This document shows positions 52,824 through 62,207 of a stretch of 64,000 nt of DNA, piece after piece. A model generated the notes under the pieces. It ran no database searches and was not told the origin of the DNA. It saw only the letters and a program-made list of their open reading frames with translations. Each line of letters starts with the position of its first letter. The stretch's first letter is position 1. Origin of the DNA: Pseudomonas sp. B6002 (GTDB lineage: Bacteria > Pseudomonadota > Gammaproteobacteria > Pseudomonadales > Pseudomonadaceae); NCBI RefSeq assembly GCF_013385985.1, contig NZ_JACAOY010000015.1, positions 1 through 64,000 of the forward strand. Reading direction: 5' to 3'. A program made the translations under genes and the position numbers.

Positions 52824-55481
52824 TTAGGCAAGGCTCTTGCTGACCACCTCAAACACATCGCTGGACAGCTCACCCGAGCCACGAATGCGCTCCAGTTCGG
52901 CCTTCATCAAGGCCTGGCGCGCAGCGTCGTATTTGCGCCAGCGGGTCAGCGGCGCCAGTTGGCGCGAGGCGATCTGCGGATTGAACCCGTTCAGCTGGAT
53001 CACCAGGTCCGCCAGGAAGCGATAACCCGAGCCATCGGCCGCATGGAAGTTGATCAGGTTCTGCCCGGCAAATGCGCCCACCAGTGCCCGTACCTTGTTC
53101 GGGTTCTTGATGTTGAACGCTGGGTGCTCCATCAACGCCTTGACCCGCGCCAGCCCGCCCGGCAACACACTGCCGGCCTGCACGCTGAACCATTGGTCCA
53201 TGACCAGCGGGTTGTCCTTGAAGTTCTCGGCAAATACCGCCAGGGCCTGGGCTTTTTCCGTCTCGAACGGCGAATTCACCAGCACCGCCAGTGCCGTCAG
53301 GCGCTCGGTCATGTTGTCGCTGGTGTCGAACTGATCCAGGGTGGCGGCCAACACTTCAGGCTTGCCACTGAGCATCAGGTAAGACAGCGCGATGTTCTGC
53401 AAGGCGCGACGGGCAAAGTGCTCGGCAGCGGCCACGTACGGGGTCGTCTTCGACAGTTCGCGATTGGCCTGGTAACGCAGCCACAAGCCTTCGAACAGCT
53501 GATCGGCCAATTGCTTGCGGGCGAACTCGCGGGCGGTATGAATCGCTTCTACATCCGCCACTTCGCTGATTTCGGTGAGGTAGGCTTCGCTCGGCAGCGA
53601 GAGCATTTCGGCAACCATCGCCTGGTCCAGCGACTCATCACTGAGCACCGTGCGCAATGCGTCGATCAGGCGCTGGTCCAGCTTCAGCGGCTGGCCGGCC
53701 TGATGGTGGCCGATCAGCTCCTGCAACACTTGCACCGACAGTTGCTGGCCCGCATCCCAGCGGTTGAAGCCATCGCTGTCGTGCTGCATCAGGAACATCA
53801 GTTGGTCGCGGTTGTACGGGAAGCTCAGCTTCACCGGTGCCGAGAAGCCTCGCAGCAACGACGGCAACGGCTGTTCGACGATGTCGACGAAAGTGAAGGT
53901 CTGCTCGGCCTCGGTCACGGAGATCACACGGGACGTGCCACCCGCCGCCGCTTCACCGGCCAGGCGCAAGGCAATACCCGCGCCCTTGCCGTCCAGCAAG
54001 CCCAGTTCGACGGGAATCACGAACGGCAGTTTTTCCACTTTGTCCGGCGTTTCCGGGCAGCTCTGGCGGAAGGTCAGGCTGTAGGTCTTGGCCGCAGCGT
54101 CATAGGACTCGCTCACCGCCAGACGCGGCGTACCCGCCTGGCTGTACCAGCGCTTGAACTGACTCAGGTCGGCGCCGTTGGCGTCTTCCATGGCCTTGAT
54201 GAAATCGTCGCAGGTCACCGCCTGGCCGTCGTGACGCTCGAAGTACAGGTCGCTGCCTTTGCGGAAGCCTTCGGCGCCGAGCAAGGTGTGGATCATGCCG
54301 ACCACTTCCGAGCCCTTTTCATACACGGTGAGGGTGTAGAAGTTGGAGATCTCGATGAAGCTGTCCGGGCGCACCGCGTGGGCCATCGGGCCGGCGTCTT
54401 CGGCGAACTGGTGGGTACGCAGGTACGCCACGTCCTGGATACGCTTGACCGTGGCCGAGTTCATGTCGGCAGAGAAGCCCGAATCACGGAACACGGTGAA
54501 ACCTTCCTTGAGCGACAGCTGGAACCAGTCGCGGCAGGTCACGCGGTTGCCCGACCAGTTGTGGAAGTATTCGTGGGCGACGATCGCCTCGACGCGCTGG
54601 TGCGCGGCGTCGGTGGCGGTTTCGGCGCGGGCCAGTACGGCGCTGGAGTTGAAGATATTGAGGCCCTTGTTCTCCATGGCGCCCATGTTGAAGTCGTTCA
54701 CCGCGACGATCATGAAGATGTCGAGGTCGTACTCACGGCCGTAGGTTTCTTCGTCCCAGCGCATGGATTTCTTCAGGCTGGTCATGGCGTGCTGGCACTT
54801 GTCGATGTTTTCCGGCTCGACGTAGATGCGCAGTGCCACAGTACGGTTGGTCATGGTGGTGAAGCTGTCTTCGACGCACCACAAGTCACCGGCCACCAAC
54901 GCAAACAGGTACGCCGGTTTCTTGAACGGGTCTTCCCAGGTCGCCCAGTGGCGGCCGTCTTCGCCCGGGCCGCTGGCGATCGGGTTGCCGTTGCTCAGCA
55001 ACACCGGGTAGCTGTGCTGCTCAGCGATCACCGTGGTGGTGAAGGTGCTCATCACGTCCGGGCGGTCGAGGTAATAGGTGATCTTGCGGAACCCTTCGGC
55101 TTCGCACTGGGTGCAGAACATGCCGCTGGACTTGTACAAGCCTTCCAGCGCGGTGTTGGTTTCCGGGTGGATCTTTACCGTGGTGTCCAGGGTAAAGGTC
55201 TCACTCTGCGGATGCACTGTCAGGTGGCTGTCGGTCAACTGGTAGTCAGCGGCCGTCAGTTCCTGGTCGGCCAGGTTCACGCTCAACAGCTCCAACTGCT
55301 GGCCATCCAGCACCAGCGGCGGCAAGCCTGCGCCACGCGCCGGGTTGCGGCGCATCACCAGCTGCGCGTGGACCAGGCTGTGGTCCTCGAACAACTCGAA
55401 GGTCAGGTGCGTCTCGTCGATCAGGTAGTCCGGCGCCTGATAGTCCTTCAGGTAGATCATCTTCGGTTGTTCGGTGCGCAT
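52824..55481 (-). CDS. pepN: Aminopeptidase N (M1 family)
   Basis: The 885-residue cytoplasmic zinc aminopeptidase shows the substrate-binding GAMEN motif and, some 35 residues later, the zinc site HEYFHNWSGNR with the third ligand glutamate in LKEGFTVFRD. The length matches proteobacterial PepN. It releases N-terminal residues from peptides. ATG 55481 is chosen because AAGGA lies 9 bases upstream; the ATG at 55490 is too close to that site. It is the last gene of the nadK-to-pepN operon. Confidence 0.96.
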   Translation of the reverse strand: MRTEQPKMIYLKDYQAPDYLIDETHLTFELFEDHSLVHAQLVMRRNPARGAGLPPLVLDGQQLELLSVNLADQELTAADYQLTDSHLTVHPQSETFTLDTTVKIHPETNTALEGLYKSSGMFCTQCEAEGFRKITYYLDRPDVMSTFTTTVIAEQHSYPVLLSNGNPIASGPGEDGRHWATWEDPFKKPAYLFALVAGDLWCVEDSFTTMTNRTVALRIYVEPENIDKCQHAMTSLKKSMRWDEETYGREYDLDIFMIVAVNDFNMGAMENKGLNIFNSSAVLARAETATDAAHQRVEAIVAHEYFHNWSGNRVTCRDWFQLSLKEGFTVFRDSGFSADMNSATVKRIQDVAYLRTHQFAEDAGPMAHAVRPDSFIEISNFYTLTVYEKGSEVVGMIHTLLGAEGFRKGSDLYFERHDGQAVTCDDFIKAMEDANGADLSQFKRWYSQAGTPRLAVSESYDAAAKTYSLTFRQSCPETPDKVEKLPFVIPVELGLLDGKGAGIALRLAGEAAAGGTSRVISVTEAEQTFTFVDIVEQPLPSLLRGFSAPVKLSFPYNRDQLMFLMQHDSDGFNRWDAGQQLSVQVLQELIGHHQAGQPLKLDQRLIDALRTVLSDESLDQAMVAEMLSLPSEAYLTEISEVADVEAIHTAREFARKQLADQLFEGLWLRYQANRELSKTTPYVAAAEHFARRALQNIALSYLMLSGKPEVLAATLDQFDTSDNMTERLTALAVLVNSPFETEKAQALAVFAENFKDNPLVMDQWFSVQAGSVLPGGLARVKALMEHPAFNIKNPNKVRALVGAFAGQNLINFHAADGSGYRFLADLVIQLNGFNPQIASRQLAPLTRWRKYDAARQALMKAELERIRGSGELSSDVFEVVSKSLA

Positions 55482-55494
55482 GGATAGCATCCTT

Positions 55495-56292
55495 CTACTG
55501 ATGCACGGCGAGCTGGTAGGCCGTGTACTTACGAATGTTGATAACGCCGGTGTCGAAGATCAGGTACTGGCCCTTGATCCCCAGCAGCGTGCCTTCGGCA
55601 ATCGGGTTCTTGTCCAGGTTGAAGCTGACGATCTTGGCCGGGTACTGCTCCACCGGGTAGCGAATTTCGATCGGCTCCAGGTCGGTCACCGGCTGGATCG
55701 CCTGCAGGCCAAAGCGCTCCTGCAACCCCAGCAGGCCTTCGGCGCACGAGGCGAACAGCTCGTCGCGCACCTGCTTGAGGTCGACAGACTGCGCATCGCC
55801 CTTGAGCAGTGCGCGCCAGTTGGTCTTGTCCGCCACCTGGCTGCGGAACAGGTCTTCGACGAAACCGGACTGTTGGCGGGTGGCCACACGCATGATCGGC
55901 AACGCCTGGCTCGCGCCCTGGTCCAGCCAACGCGTTGGCAACTGGGTGGCGCGGGTGATGCCGACCTTGATCCCCGACGAGTTGGCCAGGTAGACCACGT
56001 GATCGGTCATGCAGAACTTCTCGCCCCAGCCTGGATCACGGCACGTGCCAGCGTCGTAGTGGCAACGCTCGGGGCTCATGATGCACAGGTCACACTGGGC
56101 CAGCTTGGTCATGCACGGGTAGCAATAACCCTGGCTGAAGCTGGTCTTGGTCTTGCGACCGCAATGGCTGCAATGGATGGCGCCGAGGTATTCCAGGCGC
56201 ACGTGGGTGCCGATCATGGGGTTGACCGGCACCTCGGTTTCGCCGAGGCGAAACGCGTATTGAACGGTCGGCTCACCGAGTTGCGCCGACAT
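55495..56292 (-). CDS. DUF2797 family cysteine-rich protein
   Basis: The 265-residue protein has a dense cysteine cluster at about residues 40-90 (CSHCGRKT, YCYPCMTKL, CDLCIMSPERCHYDAGTC), probably binding zinc or iron-sulfur. A GIY-YIG-like stretch follows: VVYLANSSGIKVGITRATQLPTRWLDQGA, with key Y, G, I and R residues. The DUF2797 family has no proven role. ATG 56292 is chosen; an in-frame extension further upstream would overlap DUF1315. It sits 13 bases before pepN. Confidence 0.85.
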   Translation of the reverse strand: MSAQLGEPTVQYAFRLGETEVPVNPMIGTHVRLEYLGAIHCSHCGRKTKTSFSQGYCYPCMTKLAQCDLCIMSPERCHYDAGTCRDPGWGEKFCMTDHVVYLANSSGIKVGITRATQLPTRWLDQGASQALPIMRVATRQQSGFVEDLFRSQVADKTNWRALLKGDAQSVDLKQVRDELFASCAEGLLGLQERFGLQAIQPVTDLEPIEIRYPVEQYPAKIVSFNLDKNPIAEGTLLGIKGQYLIFDTGVINIRKYTAYQLAVHQ

Positions 56293-56321
56293 CTTGCTGA
56301 CTGCACCACGACCGATTTCAA

Positions 56322-56582
56322 TCAATGGATCGCATCCGACTTGAACAGGATGTTCGGCACCGGCGCCGACTTGGACGCGCATTCCTGCGGGCCCATGTAG
56401 CCGGTGCGCTCTTCTTCCGGCAGGTTCTGGATTTCCCAGGCAATCACCGCCTGCAGGGACAACTCGCGCTGTTCGGCGGTGAGCTTGCGGCCATCGGACC
56501 ACTTGCCGATTTCCACGGCCAGCTTGAGGCTCTCGTAGATATCCGGGGTGATGTTTTCGATCATTTCAGCAAAAGAGGACAT
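56322..56582 (-). CDS. DUF1315 family protein
   Basis: The 86-residue protein reads SSFAEMIENITPDIYESLKLAVEIGKWSDGRKLTAEQRELSLQAVIAWEIQNLPEEERTGY..., the DUF1315 pattern with its conserved W-x-D-G and R-T-G-Y. Its function is unknown. GGAAGAG precedes the ATG at 56582. It is the fourth gene of the operon. Confidence 0.88.
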   Translation of the reverse strand: MSSFAEMIENITPDIYESLKLAVEIGKWSDGRKLTAEQRELSLQAVIAWEIQNLPEEERTGYMGPQECASKSAPVPNILFKSDAIH

Positions 56583-56596
56583 AAGGCTCTTCCTTA

Positions 56597-57472
56597 TCAA
56601 ATAGAGGCTTTGCGGCGGTTGTACAGCCCGCCCAGCAAACCCGTCAGGCAACCGATGAGCAACCCGCTCACATGCGCCGCGTTGGCGATTTCGCCGAAGC
56701 CGATCATCGAGATCAGCCCCGACATGCAGAGCACCAGCCAGATCAGCATCATCGCCAGCACGCCACGGGGCAGACGATAAGCCGGGTTAGGCGATAACAA
56801 CTGGAAAATCCAGCAATGCCCAAGCAGACCATACAACACGCCGGACAACCCGCCAAACAGGCTCGGGCCGCCATAGGCGTATTGCGCGTAATTGGAGACC
56901 AGGCTGAACAGCAAGGTCAGGCCAAGCAGGTTGATGCTGCCCTGGCGCACTTCGATGCGCCGGCCCAGTTCCCAGTACCACATGCCGTTCATGGCCAGGT
57001 GCAGGATGCCAAAGTGAATCAGCATCGGCGTGACCAGCCGCCACCACTGCCCCGACGCCAGGCTGTCGGCCAGCGGTGTGAACTGGATGTACTCACCCAG
57101 CACGCGAAACGGCAGGAAGGTCAGCCAACCCATGGTCTGCAGGTTTTCACCGAGCAACGTCACCGCACCCACGATGATGCTCGCCAACAGTACCAGCGCG
57201 GTCACGGGGCTCATGCGCAATTGCTGGGCGAAACTGGGGCGGGTCTGCGGCGCCTGGAACTGTTCGGGAATATCCAGTTGCTGGTCCGGGTCGCCGGCAG
57301 GAAAGCGCTGATACAGCACGCGCACATCATCACTGATGGTTTCGGGCACCCACAGCACCTGCTCCCCGGCTTCTTCGCTGACGCGATGGGGTACCTGCAT
57401 GCGTTGCAGCAACTTGACGAAACCGCCCAGGTCGACGCTCAGGGGCAAGCGCAATACAGCTACGGTACTCAT
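56597..57472 (-). CDS. glpG: Rhomboid intramembrane serine protease GlpG
   Basis: The 291-residue protein has a cytoplasmic N-terminal domain (about 1-75), then six membrane helices. The catalytic serine is in FGGLSGVLYGLLGHCWI (helix 4) and the histidine in IANAAHVSGLLIG (helix 6). HFGILHLAMNGMWYWELG is the typical H-x5-N-x-W region after helix 1. It cleaves membrane proteins inside the bilayer. Its ATG overlaps the stop of the metallophosphoesterase gene. Confidence 0.93.
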   Translation of the reverse strand: MSTVAVLRLPLSVDLGGFVKLLQRMQVPHRVSEEAGEQVLWVPETISDDVRVLYQRFPAGDPDQQLDIPEQFQAPQTRPSFAQQLRMSPVTALVLLASIIVGAVTLLGENLQTMGWLTFLPFRVLGEYIQFTPLADSLASGQWWRLVTPMLIHFGILHLAMNGMWYWELGRRIEVRQGSINLLGLTLLFSLVSNYAQYAYGGPSLFGGLSGVLYGLLGHCWIFQLLSPNPAYRLPRGVLAMMLIWLVLCMSGLISMIGFGEIANAAHVSGLLIGCLTGLLGGLYNRRKASI

Positions 57473-58440
57473 GAGATAACCTCGGGGCGCTCAACGTCGA
57501 CCCATACAAATTTACGCGGATCCAATTGGGTTTCCTGGTCCAGGCGATACGCCACCAGCTTGCCGTACAGCACGGCGCTGTAGTCCAGGCAGGCCAGGTT
57601 CTCGCGAATCGGTGCCGGCTTGCCGCTGCGCCAGTAGTGGCCGACGAACAACAACGGTTCGTCCACGCCGTAGCGCAGCAAGGAATTCTTTTGTGTGGAC
57701 GACAACGGCGTACGGGCCACCGGCTCGGGCAGCGCGTCGGGTTGGAACACGATGTCGCCGTAGGTCTTCGGGTCGTCTTCCCAGAACTTGGTGCGGAAGA
57801 ACGAGCGCGTCAGGCCATCGCCACCGGTCAGCGTCAGGCCATCCGGCAGGCGCATGTCGGTGCCGCGCAGCAGGCGGTCGAAGGCGTTGCAGGCAAAACT
57901 GCCCGGCACCGCGGCGGCCTGCAGGAAGTGCTGGTCGATGCAGCCGTCCGGGAAGGTGGCGCGCAAAGGCTGGATAAAACCGTCGTCCCAGCACGCGTGC
58001 ACCACGCGGAAACGCCCGGCGTCGACAAACAGCGGCATGTCGTAGAACCAGCCGAGGAAGTCATGCCAGTCGCCCGGGTGCTGCTCGAACTGAGTCAGGG
58101 TTTCGTGGATCAACCGCGCATGCCGTGGGTTGTGCTCGCGCACGAACTGCTTGCCACTGCCCGGCGGCGCAGGCGTGGTCCAACCCAGTGCATTGAATTC
58201 ATGGTTGCCCATGATGCACAGCGCCTGGCCGGCCTCGACCATGTCATGGACGATATGCAGCGCCTCGCGGATGCGCGGGCCACGGTCGATGATATCGCCG
58301 AGGAACACCGCCATGCGCGACGGGTGCCGCCAGACGCCGCCGATCTTGTGGTAGCCCAACTGGTCGAGCAAGTGCTCAAGGGTATGAGCGCAACCGTGCA
58401 CGTCACCAATCAGGTCGTAGCTACGCGCGGGATCGAGCAT
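57469..58440 (-). CDS. Calcineurin-like metallophosphoesterase
   Basis: The 323-residue protein shows the phosphoesterase signature in order: LIGDVHGCAHTLEHLL, VFLGDIIDRGPRIREAL, CIMGNHEFNALG, and later VVHACWDD and LFVGHYWRSG for the last metal ligands. It is related to PrpA/ApaH-type phosphatases; the substrate is unknown. ATG 58440 overlaps the nadK stop by ATGA, and its own stop overlaps glpG by ATGA. Confidence 0.9.
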   Translation of the reverse strand: MLDPARSYDLIGDVHGCAHTLEHLLDQLGYHKIGGVWRHPSRMAVFLGDIIDRGPRIREALHIVHDMVEAGQALCIMGNHEFNALGWTTPAPPGSGKQFVREHNPRHARLIHETLTQFEQHPGDWHDFLGWFYDMPLFVDAGRFRVVHACWDDGFIQPLRATFPDGCIDQHFLQAAAVPGSFACNAFDRLLRGTDMRLPDGLTLTGGDGLTRSFFRTKFWEDDPKTYGDIVFQPDALPEPVARTPLSSTQKNSLLRYGVDEPLLFVGHYWRSGKPAPIRENLACLDYSAVLYGKLVAYRLDQETQLDPRKFVWVDVERPEVIS

Positions 58441-59330
58441 CAGTCGCCTCCACCCCCCAAGCGGCTGCCCCAGCCCAGCTTGGTGCGGCACACTTCGTAG
58501 TAGTTGTGATCCAGCGGGTGGATCAACCGCAACTTCTGCGCCTTTTTGCTCACGGTGATGGTGTCACCGGGGGCACAAGTGAAATGGTTCTGCCCGTCGC
58601 AGGACACCTGCGGGTAGATCTGCATGTCTTTGGACACCACGATTTTCAGCTCGCTGTTGCCGTCGACCACAATCGGCCGGCTGGACAACATATGGGGGTA
58701 CATCGGCACGATCACAATGGCATCAAGCTTGGGATGCATGATCGGGCCACCCGCCGACAGCGCATACGCCGTGGAACCGGTAGGCGTGGCGACGATCAGG
58801 CCGTCAGCCTTTTGGCTGCACACGAACTGGCCGTCGATATACAGCTCGAACTCGATCATGCGCGTGGATTTGCCCGGGTGCAGCACCACGTCGTTCAGCG
58901 CGTCACCCTGGCCGATGGCTTCGCCGTGGCGACGCACTTCGGCTTGCAGCAGGAAGCGGTTTTCCACCAGGTAATGGCCGTCGAGCACCTTGGCCACTTC
59001 GACTTCCAGCTCATCCGGGCGGATATCGGTCAGAAACCCCAGGCTGCCCCGGTTGATCCCCAGTACCGGCACGTTATGCCGCGCCAGGGCGCGGGCGGCG
59101 CCAAGCAGGCTGCCGTCGCCGCCGACCACAATCACCATGTCACACACTTCGCCGAGCATCTTGCGCGACGAGGTTTGCAGGCCGTGGCCGGGGAGAATCT
59201 CGGCGATGGTGTCTTCGAGGATCACATGCAGGTGGCGTTCCAGCAGGAATTTTTTCAGCCGGCGGACGGTGTCCAACACCTGGGTACTGCCCAGGCGACC
59301 GATAATGCCGATATTGCGAAATTGCTCCAT
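58440..59330 (-). CDS. nadK: NAD kinase
   Basis: The 296-residue enzyme phosphorylates NAD+ to NADP+. It has [14 protein letters not shown] (GGDG motif, about residues 68-81), [10 protein letters not shown], and the substrate loop [19 protein letters not shown] 59330 follows CAGGAG. It is the first gene of a six-gene, tightly spaced operon: nadK, metallophosphoesterase, glpG, DUF1315, DUF2797, pepN. The order is as I recall it from other pseudomonads. Confidence 0.95.
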   Translation of the reverse strand: MEQFRNIGIIGRLGSTQVLDTVRRLKKFLLERHLHVILEDTIAEILPGHGLQTSSRKMLGEVCDMVIVVGGDGSLLGAARALARHNVPVLGINRGSLGFLTDIRPDELEVEVAKVLDGHYLVENRFLLQAEVRRHGEAIGQGDALNDVVLHPGKSTRMIEFELYIDGQFVCSQKADGLIVATPTGSTAYALSAGGPIMHPKLDAIVIVPMYPHMLSSRPIVVDGNSELKIVVSKDMQIYPQVSCDGQNHFTCAPGDTITVSKKAQKLRLIHPLDHNYYEVCRTKLGWGSRLGGGGD

Positions 59331-59475
59331 GGGGCTCCTGCGGGATTTGGGGTGTGGCAAAAAAGAACGATTATGGGCGAAAGGCCGCGTCAGGCAAAAC
59401 CCTTTGTCGCCGTCAGGCCTTGATGACAACGGTTCTCAGCCACCTGCACCGCACGTAAAAGGCTATGCTCGGACC

Positions 59476-60423
59476 ATGACTGTGTTCCCCGATCTGCACA
59501 ACCTGCCCCGCCAACTGCGCCACCCGGAGGTGCGCGACCTGGCGTGGGTGATGCTCGCTCCGCCGATGCTGGCGCAGACGCCGTGGCCGCAACGCCACCC
59601 GCTGGCCGGCAGCGACTGGGTGCAGACGCCCCATCTTCTCGAACACTGGTTACGCACACTTGATCAAGACAGCAGCGCGTTGCAGCAGTGGCTGAGCCAG
59701 GCACGCACCCGGCGCCTGGGCCTTTATTACGAGCGGCTGTGGCAATTTGCGGTGCAGCATGCGCCGGGGGTGGAGCTGATCGCCGCCAACCTGCCGATCC
59801 GCCGCGCCGGTCATACCCTGGGCGAGCTGGATATGCTGATTCGTGATCGCGATGGCGTGCATCACCTGGAACTGGCGATCAAGCTGTACCTGGGCCCACA
59901 AGACGGCAACGGCAGGGACGCGGCCCTGTGGCTGGGCCCCGGTTGCCATGACCGACTGGACCGCAAGCTGGCCCATCTGGCCCAGCACCAACTGCCGATA
60001 TCCGCGCGGCCTGAAAGCCGTGAAGCGCTGGCGGCGTTGGATATCCAGCAGTTCGATGCGCATTTGTGGCTGGGCGGCTATTTGCTCTACCCCTGGCCTG
60101 GATTGGCGGAATCACCGAACGGCGCCCACCCACAGCACTTGCGTGGCCGCTGGCTGCATCAGCGGGATTGGCGTGCGTTTGTCAGCGCCAGCGCGCCCGG
60201 CCGCTGGCAACCCCTGCCCCGCCATGCCTGGCTGGCACCGGCGCATTACCCGGGGGATGAAGTCTGGAGTGAGGAGCACATGCAAGGTTGGTTGGCAGAC
60301 CTGGACCCCATGGCGCCGGCGCAGTTGCTGGTGAGGATGGTTCAGGTGAGTGAGGATTGGGAAGAGGCGGAACGGCTGTTCCTAGTGGCGGATCTTTGGC
60401 CGAATGTACCGGGCAACACCTGA
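59476..60423 (+). CDS. DUF1853 family protein
   Basis: The 315-residue soluble protein starts [32 protein letters not shown] core [28 protein letters not shown] recalls a PD-(D/E)xK nuclease-like sheet (E-x-D ... E-x-K at about residues 117-137). DUF1853 has no proven role. It is divergent from nadK. ATG 59476 is used; the long in-frame extension upstream is antisense to nadK and not credible. Confidence 0.85.
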   Translation: MTVFPDLHNLPRQLRHPEVRDLAWVMLAPPMLAQTPWPQRHPLAGSDWVQTPHLLEHWLRTLDQDSSALQQWLSQARTRRLGLYYERLWQFAVQHAPGVELIAANLPIRRAGHTLGELDMLIRDRDGVHHLELAIKLYLGPQDGNGRDAALWLGPGCHDRLDRKLAHLAQHQLPISARPESREALAALDIQQFDAHLWLGGYLLYPWPGLAESPNGAHPQHLRGRWLHQRDWRAFVSASAPGRWQPLPRHAWLAPAHYPGDEVWSEEHMQGWLADLDPMAPAQLLVRMVQVSEDWEEAERLFLVADLWPNVPGNT

Positions 60424-60466
60424 CCTGCCATGGGCATTCTGCTTACCTGACCTACACAATACAAAA

Positions 60467-60552
60467 CTGTAGGAGCCGGCTTGCCGGCGATGAGGCCTTG
60501 ATAGCTACGCAAAACCTCAAGGCAGCCATCGCCGGCAAGCCGGCTCCTACAG
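60467..60552. repeat. REP pair overlapping the VWA gene's stop codon
   Basis: Two inverted GTAGGAGCCGGCTTGCCGGC-type units fill the gap between convergent DUF1853 and the VWA gene. The right unit supplies the VWA gene's CTG-TAG end. Confidence 0.92.
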
Positions 60553-61278
60553 GGTGTCGATATGCTGATAATCCAGGCGCAACCCGGCTGCCAACGCCTG
60601 GGCCCGGCCCAGGCGAATCGGCCCGCGCTCGATATCGACCAGAACCCCTGAGCATTCCAGATGAGGCAACTCGGCAATATCCTTGAGGCGCCCGTCGGTG
60701 ATCACCAGCAATTTCTGTTGCTCAGTCGGATACCGCTTACGCCGCACCGCCAACCAATGCCCGGCCTCGGTCAGCGCTTCCAGTAACGGTGTACCACCGC
60801 CCGCGCCTAGTTGATCCAGCCACCCCGCCAACCCCTTCGCCGCCTTCAACCCCTGCACCTGCCATTTCGGCGCGTGCCCGCTGGCCGTCAACAACGCCAT
60901 GCGCGCCCGCTGGCGGTAGGCGTCATCAAACAGTTGGGCCAACAAGCCTTTGGCATCGGTCAGTGCTCGGTGGCGCCGAGTAGACGCAGACGCATCAACA
61001 ATCACCAGCCACAGCTCATGGGCTGCCCGGCTGCGCAGGTGAAACAGCAAATCCTCTCGCGATTGCGGGCGGCCGCCCAGCAAGGTGCCGGGCCAGTTGA
61101 TCGAGCCCTGCCTGGCGCTGTGTGCCTTGCCGTGCCTGCCTCTCTCCACTCGCCCTGCCTTGGGCCGGGCATCCGCCCCCGCGTCAGGTCGAGGGCGAAT
61201 GCCTAGGGCTTTTTTGGCCAGGTGGGGACTTCGCGGCGTGCGCCTGTGGGCAGGGCCGGCGCGGGCATGTCGCCCCAT
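60547..61278 (-). CDS. VWA-domain chelatase subunit (BchD/ChlD C-terminal type)
   Basis: The 243-residue protein has a basic N-terminal part (RVERGRHGKAHSARQ) like the linker before the integrin-I domain in magnesium chelatase D subunits. A VWA domain follows, with the metal site LVIVDASASTRRHRA (D-x-S-x-S, about residue 93), the threonine of GGGTPLLEAL and the aspartate of LVITDGRLKD. With the preceding AAA+ protein it probably forms the motor that drives CobN. The start overlaps the AAA+ gene by 76 bases in another frame; a later start is possible. Its TAG stop lies in a REP. Confidence 0.85.
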   Translation of the reverse strand: MGRHARAGPAHRRTPRSPHLAKKALGIRPRPDAGADARPKAGRVERGRHGKAHSARQGSINWPGTLLGGRPQSREDLLFHLRSRAAHELWLVIVDASASTRRHRALTDAKGLLAQLFDDAYRQRARMALLTASGHAPKWQVQGLKAAKGLAGWLDQLGAGGGTPLLEALTEAGHWLAVRRKRYPTEQQKLLVITDGRLKDIAELPHLECSGVLVDIERGPIRLGRAQALAAGLRLDYQHIDTL

Positions 61279-62207
61279 TGGCCCTGACCTTGGCCCGGCG
61301 AGGTGTCGGAGGGCTTGGGCGATTGCCCTTCGCTCGGCGGGCTCGCCGGTGGCGTCTGCACCTGCCGACGATGGCGCAGGGCAAACTCGGCGACCGCTTC
61401 GATATCCTCTTCAGCGATGGCACCTGCGCCACGCCATGCCGCATGGGCCCTCGCGCCGCGCAACCACACCAGGTCCGCACGCAGGCCATCGACACCGGCC
61501 GCGAAACAGCGCTTGGTGATCTGCGCCAACGCCTCATCATCCAGCGCAATGCTGTCGAGTCGCGCCCGCGCCTGGGTGCAACGCTCACGCAGTACGGCCT
61601 GTTCTGCGGCCCAGCGTGCAAGGAACGCCACGGGGTCACTGTCGAAATCCAGGCGGCGGCGGATGATCTGCCCCCGCTCGGCCGGCAAGGTCTGCCCGCT
61701 CAACGCCACATTGAAGCCGAAGCGATCGAGCAGTTGCGGGCGCAACTCGCCCTCCTCCGGGTTCATGGTGCCGATCAGCACAAACCGCGCCGAATGGCGG
61801 TGCGAAATGCCGTCGCGTTCGATCAGGTTGGTGCCACTGGCGGCCACGTCGAGCAGCAGGTCCACCAGGTGGTCGGGCAGCAGGTTGACTTCATCGACGT
61901 ACAACATGCCACCGTCGGCCTTGGCCAGCACGCCGGGGGAAAACTGCGCACGGCCTTCGCCGAGGGCTGCGTCCAGGTCCAACGTGCCGACCAAGCGCTC
62001 TTCGGTAGCACCCAACGGCAAGGTCACAAACTGCCCGCTGGCCAGCAGGTCTGCCAACCCACGCGCCAAGGTGGACTTGGCCATCCCGCGCGGGCCTTCG
62101 ATCAGCACACCGCCGATCTTCGGGTCGATGGCGGTCAGGCACAGCGCCAGTTTCAAGTCGTCGGCGCCGACCACGGCGGACAGCGGAAAATGCGGCATAT
62201 CAGTCAT
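61203..62207 (-). CDS. AAA+ chelatase ATPase (BchI/ChlI type)
   Basis: The 334-residue ATPase has a Walker A region GVLIEGPRGMAKSTLARGLADLL (about residues 32-54) and Walker B GMLYVDEVNLLPDHLVDLLLDVAASG. It also has the Mg-chelatase-I-type sensor FVLIGTMNPEEGELRPQLLDRFGF. Its ATG overlaps the cobN stop by ATGA. The placement suggests the ATPase partner of the CobN cobalt chelatase, used in place of the CobS/CobT pair. The tail (about 295-334) is Pro/Gly/Gln-rich and probably disordered. Confidence 0.9.
   Translation of the reverse strand: MTDMPHFPLSAVVGADDLKLALCLTAIDPKIGGVLIEGPRGMAKSTLARGLADLLASGQFVTLPLGATEERLVGTLDLDAALGEGRAQFSPGVLAKADGGMLYVDEVNLLPDHLVDLLLDVAASGTNLIERDGISHRHSARFVLIGTMNPEEGELRPQLLDRFGFNVALSGQTLPAERGQIIRRRLDFDSDPVAFLARWAAEQAVLRERCTQARARLDSIALDDEALAQITKRCFAAGVDGLRADLVWLRGARAHAAWRGAGAIAEEDIEAVAEFALRHRRQVQTPPASPPSEGQSPKPSDTSPGQGQGQWGDMPAPALPTGARREVPTWPKKP

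Noticed and set aside
52773-55487. 904-codon open frame antisense to pepN
   Set aside because: It mirrors a conserved enzyme gene, and its composition (many His, Gln, Arg, Val) is typical of GC-rich antisense frames.
58990-59475. N-terminal extension of the DUF1853 frame
   Set aside because: The extension is antisense to nadK; DUF1853 begins at 59476, where a family-like N terminus appears.
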